From Chitinophagaceae bacterium (GTDB lineage Bacteria > Bacteroidota > Bacteroidia > Chitinophagales > Chitinophagaceae), in assembly GCA_017307755.1 (NCBI GenBank), contig JAFKGQ010000011.1, positions 402,724 to 466,723 of the forward strand: a stretch of 64,000 nucleotides of DNA, in the 5' to 3' direction. Positions 36,200 through 41,898 of the stretch are shown here, piece after piece (position 1 is the stretch's first letter; every line of letters begins with the position of its first letter). The notes beneath the pieces were generated by a model. The model was not told where the DNA came from. It saw only the letters and a list, made by a program, of their open reading frames with translations, and did no database searches. The translations under genes and the position numbers were made by a program.

Positions 36200-36502
36200 A
36201 TGAAACGTTCAAAAATATTTCTTGGTGTTACAACTGTCGCATTATCTATCGCTGGTGTTGCAGAAGTAAAACGAATATCCATTCCTGTTACAAGATTTTA
36301 TCTAACTTTTAATGGTACAGCTTGTCATTCTACTCAAGCAGTTTGTCTTCAAAATTCAGGCGACTTAACTTGCTTTGGGGCCTATACAGACGGTATCGGA
36401 AACATTTTAATTGGTGCCCTATTTACACAAGGAGGTAGTGCTAATATTGTTGTGCCAGCCGCCAAATGCAAAACTAAGGTTGTATGGGACGGACATCAGT
36501 AG
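36200..36502 (+). CDS. array protein 2: small exported Cys-containing protein
   Basis: A 100-residue member of the array family, starting MKRSKIF instead of MTRSKIF. Cysteines at 42, 49, 58 and 90 keep the C-x6-C-x8-C spacing. LFTQGGSANIVVPAAKCK has Ala and Asn where others have Ser/Thr, so it offers fewer dehydratable residues after GG, which matters if this tail is a modified core. It ends VVWDGHQ. Own leader and 3' hairpin, so probably its own transcript. Confidence 0.8.
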   Translation: MKRSKIFLGVTTVALSIAGVAEVKRISIPVTRFYLTFNGTACHSTQAVCLQNSGDLTCFGAYTDGIGNILIGALFTQGGSANIVVPAAKCKTKVVWDGHQ

Positions 36503-36523
36503 TCTATATTTTCATTAAAATCA

Positions 36524-36551
36524 ACGGAAACGTATACTTATGCCTTTCCGT
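36524..36551 (+). terminator. 3' hairpin of array cassette 2
   Basis: ACGGAAA (36524-36530) pairs with TTTCCGT (36545-36551), followed by CTTTCTTCC. Related in place, and partly in sequence, to the hairpins after cassettes 3, 4, 6 and 7. The T-tract is interrupted, so strength is uncertain. Confidence 0.45.
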
Positions 36552-36629
36552 CTTTCTTCCATTTTCTTTTTGCTGGCGTCTAAGCCTTGTTATAAGATTG
36601 AAAATTATCCATCCTCATAAACTTTTGTG

Positions 36630-36716
36630 CACAAACAGGGGTAACCGAAAACCTGGAATAGAGTAGGTAAAATTTACAAACCAAAGTTTTTCTTGCTTTT
36701 TGAATAAAAAAGCAAG
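36630..36716 (+). promoter_or_regulatory. array leader 3 with start-proximal hairpin
   Basis: CACAAACAGG block with GTAACCGAAAACCTGG and GAGTAGGTAAAATTTAC; hairpin CTTGCTTTTT / AAAAAGCAAG at 36692-36716, ATG after 7 bases. TAAACTTTTG immediately upstream resembles a Bacteroidota -7 element and would place the transcript start near the block's first base. Confidence 0.75.
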
Positions 36717-36723
36717 ACATTTT

Positions 36724-37026
36724 ATGACACGTTCAAAAATATTCCTTGGAGTTACAACCGCTGCATTAGCTATTGCAGGGGTAGCAGCAGCTAAACGTAC
36801 TGGCACTTCTAACACAAGATTTTATGTAACTTTTAACGGCACTGCTTGTCATGCGCTTCCAGCGTCATGTTCGCTAATTTCAGGAGCCGTAACTTGTATT
36901 GGGACATATACAGATGGTATCGGGAACCAAAAAAACGGCCCTCTATTTACGCAAGGGGGTAGTTCAACTATTGTTGTACCAGCTACCAAATGTAAAACCT
37001 TAGTTAAATATGATGGGACCCTCTAA
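36724..37026 (+). CDS. array protein 3: small exported Cys-containing protein
   Basis: A 100-residue member that represents the family consensus: MTRSKIFLGVTTAALAIAG signal, AAAK end, TRFYVTFNGTACHALPASC, Cys42/49/58/90, LFTQGGSSTIVVPATKCK and KYDGTL. An in-frame TTG eight codons upstream lies inside the leader hairpin and is rejected as start because every member aligns from the ATG. Separate leader and 3' hairpin. Confidence 0.82.
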   Translation: MTRSKIFLGVTTAALAIAGVAAAKRTGTSNTRFYVTFNGTACHALPASCSLISGAVTCIGTYTDGIGNQKNGPLFTQGGSSTIVVPATKCKTLVKYDGTL

Positions 37027-37048
37027 TTGTCCGATCATTTATCACAGC

Positions 37049-37073
37049 AGGAAGCCATTTTCTATGCCTTCCT
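37049..37073 (+). terminator. 3' hairpin of array cassette 3
   Basis: AGGAAG (37049-37054) pairs with CTTCCT (37068-37073) around a 13-base loop containing CTATGC, the degenerate form of the GGAAGGCAT/ATGCCTTCC hairpin seen after cassettes 4, 6 and 7. No long U-run. Confidence 0.4.
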
Positions 37074-37143
37074 ACTTCCCCTCACGGAAGACCAGCCTTA
37101 TTATAAGATGAGATTAATTATCTTTTTTTAATAAGCTATTGCG

Positions 37144-37229
37144 CACAAACAGGGGTAGCCGAAAACCTGTGAAAGAGTAGGTAAATTTAGTAAATAAAAA
37201 ATTTTCTTGCTTTTTGAATAAAAAGCAAG
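37144..37229 (+). promoter_or_regulatory. array leader 4 with start-proximal hairpin
   Basis: CACAAACAGG block with ACAGG able to pair with CCTGT, then the perfect hairpin CTTGCTTTTT (37206-37215), GAAT, AAAAAGCAAG (37220-37229) and ATG after 7 bases. TAAGCTATTG upstream is the possible -7 element. Confidence 0.75.
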
Positions 37230-37236
37230 CCATTTT

Positions 37237-37539
37237 ATGACACGTTCAAAAATCTTTCTTGGCGTTACAACAGCCGCATTAGCCATTGCAGGTGTAGCTG
37301 CAGCAAAACGTACAGGTTCCACCGTTACAAGATTTTATGTAACTGCAAATAACACTGCTTGTTATCCTTACGCTTCGAATTGCATACAAAATTCAGGGTC
37401 TTTAACTTGTTTTGCAACATATACAGATGGGATAGGCAACACGTTAAAGGCTGCCCTGTTTACACAAGGGGGTAGTGCTACTGTTGTTGTACCTGCTACT
37501 AAATGTAAAACTAAGGTTGTATGGGATGGACATCAGTAA
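37237..37539 (+). CDS. array protein 4: small exported Cys-containing protein
   Basis: A 100-residue member with the consensus N-terminus identical to array protein 3 through KRTG. Cysteines at 42, 49, 58 and 90; the segment between the first two is YPYASN instead of HALPAS. LFTQGGSATVVVPATKCK and VVWDGHQ close the protein. Differences from neighbours concentrate in the region after the signal peptide, suggesting duplication followed by diversification of the exported part. Confidence 0.82.
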   Translation: MTRSKIFLGVTTAALAIAGVAAAKRTGSTVTRFYVTANNTACYPYASNCIQNSGSLTCFATYTDGIGNTLKAALFTQGGSATVVVPATKCKTKVVWDGHQ

Positions 37540-37562
37540 TCCTCATTATCATTTAACCTGAT

Positions 37563-37586
37563 GGGAAGGCATAGTTATGCCTTCCC
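37563..37586 (+). terminator. 3' hairpin of array cassette 4
   Basis: A perfect 10-bp stem: GGGAAGGCAT (37563-37572), loop AGTT, ATGCCTTCCC (37577-37586), then ACTGTTTCCTT. Best-preserved form of the cassette-ending hairpin. Confidence 0.65.
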
Positions 37587-37677
37587 ACTGTTTCCTTAAC
37601 TTCCTTTTCCGTGGAACATTAGATCAATTTATTTTCTAATATCATCGAAATCATCTATTTTATAGACCACCATTATG

Positions 37678-37766
37678 CACAAACAGGGATAACCGAAAAC
37701 CTGAGATAGAGTAGGTAAATTTTTAAAACAAACTTTTTTCCTTGATTTTTGAATAAAAAAGCAAGG
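37678..37766 (+). promoter_or_regulatory. array leader 5 with start-proximal hairpin
   Basis: CACAAACAGG block, GATAACCGAAAACCTGAG, GAGTAGGTAAATTTTT; hairpin CCTTGATTTTT / AAAAAGCAAGG at 37740-37766 with one A-G mismatch but an extra closing C-G pair. ATG after 6 bases. Confidence 0.72.
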
Positions 37767-37772
37767 CATTTT

Positions 37773-38081
37773 ATGACACGAACAAACATTTTTCTAGGCA
37801 TTACAACTGCCTCATTAGCTATTGCAGGCGTAGCAGCAGCAAAGCGTCATGGTATTGTTTTTACAAGATTTTATGTAACCACTTTTGCCACCGCTTGTCA
37901 TGCCCTTCCATCTGATTGCATTCAAAATACAGGAACCTTTACTTGTAAGGGGATCTATACAGATGGAAGTCCAAACCAAAATCAATTTACAGGGCCTCTT
38001 TTTACTCAAGGAGGTAGTAATACTGTTGTTGTCCCTGCTAGTAAGTGTAAAACAAAAGTTGTATGGGATGGCGTACATTAA
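37773..38081 (+). CDS. array protein 5: small exported Cys-containing protein
   Basis: A 102-residue member starting MTRTNIF. Cysteines at 42, 49, 58 and 92; a two-residue insertion (SPNQNQFTG) precedes LFTQGGSNTVVVPASKCK. The start is the ATG that aligns with the other members, not an in-frame TTG inside the hairpin. No 3' hairpin is seen, and the shortened leader of the next gene begins 16 bases after this stop, so proteins 5 and 6 may share a transcript. Confidence 0.82.
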   Translation: MTRTNIFLGITTASLAIAGVAAAKRHGIVFTRFYVTTFATACHALPSDCIQNTGTFTCKGIYTDGSPNQNQFTGPLFTQGGSNTVVVPASKCKTKVVWDGVH

Positions 38082-38096
38082 TTTTCATTATCGTTT

Positions 38097-38152
38097 GAAA
38101 TAGAGCAGGGAAAATTTACAAACCAAAGCTTTTCTTTCTTTTGAATAAAAAG
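38097..38152 (+). promoter_or_regulatory. array leader 6, 5'-truncated and with degenerate hairpin
   Basis: Only the second half of the leader is present (AGAGCAGGGAAAATTTAC onward). The hairpin is reduced to about CTTTT / AAAAG around GAAT (38138-38152). The promoter-proximal CACAAACAGG half is missing, consistent with reading from cassette 5. Confidence 0.65.
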
Positions 38153-38163
38153 CAAACTATTTT

Positions 38164-38478
38164 ATGAAACGTTCAAAAATCTTTCTCGGCATTACAACCG
38201 TTGTATTCGCCATCGCAAGTGTAGCAACCGCAAAATATATTAATACTACTTTCACAAGATTTTATGTAACTTTTGGCGGCAGTGCTTGTCATCCTCTTCC
38301 GTCCGCAGGTGTTCAAAATTCAGGAACCCTCACTTGTCTGGGAATTTATACAGATGGTTTCGGGAATTTAAAATCCGGCGCTCTTTTTACCCAAGGAGGT
38401 AGTGCTACTACTATCGTACCAGCTTTTAAATGCAAAACAAAAGTTGTATGGGATGGACACTCTCAATCCACGTTATGA
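38164..38478 (+). CDS. array protein 6: divergent member lacking one conserved Cys
   Basis: A 104-residue member starting MKRSKIF. The second conserved cysteine is replaced by Gly (ACHPLPSAGV: Cys42 kept, position 49 is Gly), leaving Cys42, 58 and 90, so the usual pairing of four cysteines is impossible. LFTQGGSATTIVPAFKCK is kept. The C-terminus is extended by SQSTL. With its truncated leader, this looks like the most decayed or most specialised copy. The frame is intact. Confidence 0.8.
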   Translation: MKRSKIFLGITTVVFAIASVATAKYINTTFTRFYVTFGGSACHPLPSAGVQNSGTLTCLGIYTDGFGNLKSGALFTQGGSATTIVPAFKCKTKVVWDGHSQSTL

Positions 38479-38488
38479 CTTTCCATAT

Positions 38489-38514
38489 CAGGAAGGCAAA
38501 GGTATGCCCTCCTG
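38489..38514 (+). terminator. 3' hairpin of array cassette 6
   Basis: CAGGAAGGCA (38489-38498) pairs with TGCCCTCCTG (38505-38514) with one mismatch; no clear U-run follows. Same family as the hairpins after cassettes 4 and 7. Confidence 0.5.
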
Positions 38515-38634
38515 CCTTCGCTTGAAAAAGTATTTTAGTTTATTACTGATCTCCAATACTTTCTTCTTTACCCAGCACCAGCTCAAAGCGCCTTTATAAG
38601 ATCAACTGAATCATTCAATTTATAATTGATTGTG

Positions 38635-38720
38635 CACAAGCAGGAGTATTCGAAAACTGGAGTATAGTAGGAAAAATTTACAAACCAAAGTTTTTCTTGC
38701 TTTTTGAATTAAAAAACAAG
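38635..38720 (+). promoter_or_regulatory. array leader 7 with start-proximal hairpin
   Basis: A diverged full leader (CACAAGCAGGAGTATTCGAAAACTGG). Hairpin CTTGCTTTTT / AAAAAACAAG at 38696-38720 with one C-A mismatch, ATG after 7 bases. TAATTGATTG upstream is the possible -7 element. Confidence 0.7.
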
Positions 38721-38727
38721 GCATCTT

Positions 38728-39027
38728 ATGACACGTTCAAAAATTTTTCTTGGCATTACAACCGCCACATTAGCCATCGCAGGTGTGGCAGCAGCAAAAC
38801 GTACAGGTACAAATTTCACAAGATTTTACGTAACTTTTAACGGCGAGGCTTGTTGCCCCCTTCGGTCTACTTGCGTTCTAGGAGGGACTATGACTTGCCT
38901 GGGAACGTATACAGATGGCTTAGGGAATGTTAAGGCTGGAGCGCTTTTTACACAAGGGGGATCTAGTACTACATGGGTTCCCGCAAGTAAATGTAAAAAT
39001 AAAGCTCTATGGGATGGAATTCACTAA
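38728..39027 (+). CDS. array protein 7: small exported protein with an extra Cys
   Basis: A 99-residue member with five cysteines (42, 43, 49, 57, 89): the first position is doubled (EACCPLRSTC) and the second gap is one residue shorter (C-x7-C). LFTQGGSSTTWVPASKCK keeps the GG and last Cys; it ends LWDGIH. It is the last of the array, followed by a good terminator and then the convergent TlpA gene. Confidence 0.82.
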   Translation: MTRSKIFLGITTATLAIAGVAAAKRTGTNFTRFYVTFNGEACCPLRSTCVLGGTMTCLGTYTDGLGNVKAGALFTQGGSSTTWVPASKCKNKALWDGIH

Positions 39028-39050
39028 TCCCTATTACTATATTGGTCCAG

Positions 39051-39081
39051 CAGGAAGGCAAAGGCATGCCTTTCTGTTTTT
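39051..39081 (+). terminator. Rho-independent terminator ending the array
   Basis: CAGGAAGGCA (39051-39060), six-base loop, TGCCTTTCTG (39067-39076) and then TTTTT. One G-T wobble in a 10-bp stem. Best terminator of the array, placed between array gene 7 and the convergent gene at 39102. Confidence 0.75.
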
Positions 39082-39101
39082 CCATTGGAGGGCTAATTTA
39101 T

Positions 39102-40427
39102 TTAATCACGGATCACCAATACTTTCATTTCCTTTTTCCCTGGCACTAAGTCCAAGCCATTACTTTTTAATGCCTTTTTAAGGTCGTCGAAATTTTCCGG
39201 AATACAATCCATATCGATATCCATATTGCCGGAAAAACCGCTTTCGTCCAAAATAACCAAGTCACGTTGATGATAGGTAAGCCATTTCATAAACTCTTTA
39301 AACGACCAATTTCGGGCAGAGAATCCGGCATGGATAAGTTCTTTGAAATACGGTCTTCCTCCCTTTGATCGCAGTTTTCCTTTGGCTTCCTCTGCAGCAA
39401 TCAGGCTCCAATAAGGGCAGCTTCGGGACTCAATCTTTGTCTCGAACCCAAAAAAAGCATCCAAATCCTTTTGCATAGTTGCTTTCACGGAAGCCTCAGT
39501 ACATGTTTTGCCATTTATCCAAAGACTGTACGCATAAAGGTTTTTACCATACTTATAAGAATATTGGAACTTTGCAGAATCCCGAGTCTCCAAGATCGGA
39601 GTTCCATAAAATTTTCCATATCTGAGAGTATCTCCATACCCCCATCTACCTACCCCAAAAAAAGCATAGCTGTATAGCCATTCTAAGGGAACACCCAATG
39701 CCTGGAATCTGCCTTTATCCAGATTTTCAGCTATCGTATAAGGCATGGATTGGCGTTGCTTATTGGGAAACCACGAGCTTAATACCGTCCGAAATAAAAA
39801 TCCTGTATCTTCCCCTCCATTTCCTTTTAATAAATAAGGTTTTTCGTCATCAAACTGATACACTCGCTCTGTTGCTAGGTCATAACTTCCATCCTCCTGT
39901 CTGTGTATGGCAGGCAAATCAGGTGGATTTCCGGAAAGAAAACCCTTCATATCATTCACACTAAGTGTAAGCGTTATGCACCTTACGATCCCTTTTTCAT
40001 CGATCAGTATACTATATGGCCCTGCGAAAATATCGAAACGGTTGGCAAGTGTAGAATCAAACGCACAGGGCATCGTCAATCCATTTACTTTTCTATATTT
40101 AGCATAGACCTTTTCTATCTCACCGTCCATATCTTGTATGCCCACCAACATCACTTGAACCTGGTTTCCTAGTTGCTTCTGTACTTCATTTGTATGAGGA
40201 AAACTTGCAATACAAGCGCCACAGAACTTATTCCAAAAATCCAATAAAAGCCACTTCCCTTTGAAATCGCTTAGTCGAGCGGTCTTTTTCGGATAATACA
40301 TAATATTGCGTAGTGTAAAATCCGGCATGAGCTTGCCTACTTCCGGATAACAAATCTCAGTTTTGGTTTGTCCAATTAGGTCTGCACTAAGCAGTATAAA
40401 TGCACAGCAAAATAAAATATTTCTCAT
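39102..40427 (-). CDS. TlpA-like thioredoxin with DUF3738-like C-terminal domain
   Basis: A 441-residue exported protein (signal ending LIGQ, about residue 20). The thioredoxin/redoxin domain occupies about 30-175: MPDFTLRN, DFWNKFCGACIASFP with CGAC at 69-72, and GPYSILIDEKG. The C-terminal part (about 370-441: VILDESGFSGNMDIDMD..., LKKALKSNGLDLVPGKKEM) resembles DUF3738, a combination frequent in Bacteroidota. It should be a periplasmic thiol-disulfide reductase. The ATG at 40427 is used; a GTG at 40430 is less likely. It is the third gene of the susC-susD-tlpA operon and converges on the Cys-containing array, so the array proteins are plausible substrates. Confidence 0.85.
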   Translation of the reverse strand: MRNILFCCAFILLSADLIGQTKTEICYPEVGKLMPDFTLRNIMYYPKKTARLSDFKGKWLLLDFWNKFCGACIASFPHTNEVQKQLGNQVQVMLVGIQDMDGEIEKVYAKYRKVNGLTMPCAFDSTLANRFDIFAGPYSILIDEKGIVRCITLTLSVNDMKGFLSGNPPDLPAIHRQEDGSYDLATERVYQFDDEKPYLLKGNGGEDTGFLFRTVLSSWFPNKQRQSMPYTIAENLDKGRFQALGVPLEWLYSYAFFGVGRWGYGDTLRYGKFYGTPILETRDSAKFQYSYKYGKNLYAYSLWINGKTCTEASVKATMQKDLDAFFGFETKIESRSCPYWSLIAAEEAKGKLRSKGGRPYFKELIHAGFSARNWSFKEFMKWLTYHQRDLVILDESGFSGNMDIDMDCIPENFDDLKKALKSNGLDLVPGKKEMKVLVIRD

Positions 40428-40457
40428 CACTGATAAAAGCTATTCAACTCCAGGTGG

Positions 40458-41876
40458 TTAATAACCCGGGTTTTGTGTTAAATTAAAGTCGATATTCCTT
40501 TCACTTTGAGGTATCGGATATAGTGCATACTCGGGTTTCCAGTTTCCACCCTTTATCGGGGTTACTACGCTCATCACACTATCGACGTTTCCTGTCCTTA
40601 TCAGGTCAAACCAACGATGACCCCATTCCACAAAGAGCTCCACCTGCCGCTCATGCATTATTGCCGACAATAAAGCAGTTTGATTCTTGGGGCCGCTATA
40701 ATTACCCAAGCCCGCCCTATTACGGATGGCATTGATATCCTTAACAGCCTGATCCAAGCCTTTATTTTGTTGCACTAATGCCTCAGCATGTATAAGATAT
40801 TGTTCTGCTAAGCGCAGCAATACGTTATATTCAATGATGTCAGATGAACTATTTTTATATTTAAACGGAAAATAATACGAAGTATCCGGAGAGGTAATAC
40901 TAAATACTCCAATCCAGCTCGTTTTTCTGTTATCCCCCGGTTCAAAGGCATTATATAAGTTTGAACTGATAGTGGCAGTATTGGTAGGACCATAATTATT
41001 GGGCGGGGCCAATAATATAAAGTAGTAAGCATCCGTAGTATTAAAGAGGGTAGGGTCTGGAACACCTAATTGCCATATAGCCTCCTGATTGTTGGCTAAA
41101 AAAACACTCCCCAAGTCCTTGACAAGCGTGTATCTGTCGTTCGATAAAAGTATATTGGACTCCATCTCGGCATTTGCATAGTCCTTATTATAAAGGTATG
41201 CACGAGCCAGGAGTGCCGTTGCCGCCCATTTGGTAGGTCTTATCCTGTCCACCGTGATGGTCGTGTCATCGCCGGCTATATAATTGCTGTCCAAAAGACT
41301 CTGTGCGTCTTTTAAATCTCGGACGATCTGTTGATATACCAGTGCCTTCGGTGTACGTTTTAAAGTCGCATTGGTGGTATAATCCGTCGTGGTCACCAAG
41401 GGCACATCCCCATAGCAATTTACCAGGTAAAAATTCCAGAATGCTCTGATGAATTTGGCTTCCCCAGTTAACTTTTTTTGTATGGATATGCTTATTATTC
41501 CCTTCGCCAGGCCTTCTATAATGGCATTTGCCTGATAAATATAGCTATAAGCCTTCTTCCAAGGCCCCGTCGAAGAGGATGAGCTAGCCATTAGCCCATT
41601 GATATAGTAAGGTTGAACTGACCCGTCTGTCGAAAGACTAACAAGCTCATCACTGAGTAGTCCAGAATTTTGTGACATACTCCATGAGTCCGATTGCATT
41701 TGAGAATAAATAGTGGTCACTGCCGCTGTTGCCGCTGTATTGTCATTAAACACGCTTGCAGTTACGATCTGTGTACTAGGAGGATCGATCACAACAAATT
41801 TTTTACAGCCTACCCCTAAAAATGATAATGAAATAAGAAAACCAAGAGTGATTTCGCTAATATATAATTTACACAT
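40458..41876 (-). CDS. RagB/SusD family outer membrane lipoprotein
   Basis: A 472-residue surface lipoprotein that caps a SusC transporter and binds the cargo. The signal ends in a lipobox LGVGC (lipidated Cys about 24) followed by KKFVVIDPPSTQ, typical of SusD proteins. A TPR-like N-terminal part (AFWNFYLVNCYGDVPLVTTT, LLARAYLYNKDYANAE) and a C-terminal LRLAEQYLIHAEAL...INAIRNRAGL block follow, ending ERNIDFNLTQNPGY. It starts 22 bases after the susC stop and precedes tlpA by 30 bases. Ligand not predictable; RagB-type proteins can take peptides, so glycan is not certain. Confidence 0.95.
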   Translation of the reverse strand: MCKLYISEITLGFLISLSFLGVGCKKFVVIDPPSTQIVTASVFNDNTAATAAVTTIYSQMQSDSWSMSQNSGLLSDELVSLSTDGSVQPYYINGLMASSSSSTGPWKKAYSYIYQANAIIEGLAKGIISISIQKKLTGEAKFIRAFWNFYLVNCYGDVPLVTTTDYTTNATLKRTPKALVYQQIVRDLKDAQSLLDSNYIAGDDTTITVDRIRPTKWAATALLARAYLYNKDYANAEMESNILLSNDRYTLVKDLGSVFLANNQEAIWQLGVPDPTLFNTTDAYYFILLAPPNNYGPTNTATISSNLYNAFEPGDNRKTSWIGVFSITSPDTSYYFPFKYKNSSSDIIEYNVLLRLAEQYLIHAEALVQQNKGLDQAVKDINAIRNRAGLGNYSGPKNQTALLSAIMHERQVELFVEWGHRWFDLIRTGNVDSVMSVVTPIKGGNWKPEYALYPIPQSERNIDFNLTQNPGY

Positions 41877-41898
41877 ATTACTTTTTTTAATACTTGGT

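Noticed and set aside
36700..36723. Eight-codon N-terminal extension (NKKARHF) of array proteins 3 and 5
   Set aside because: It starts at a TTG inside the leader hairpin; all members align from the ATG, so the extension is not translated in all likelihood.
35543..39081. CRISPR-like or simple tandem repeat array
   Set aside because: Repeat period is about 390-560 bases and each unit contains a conserved protein-coding gene, so this is a gene-cassette duplication.
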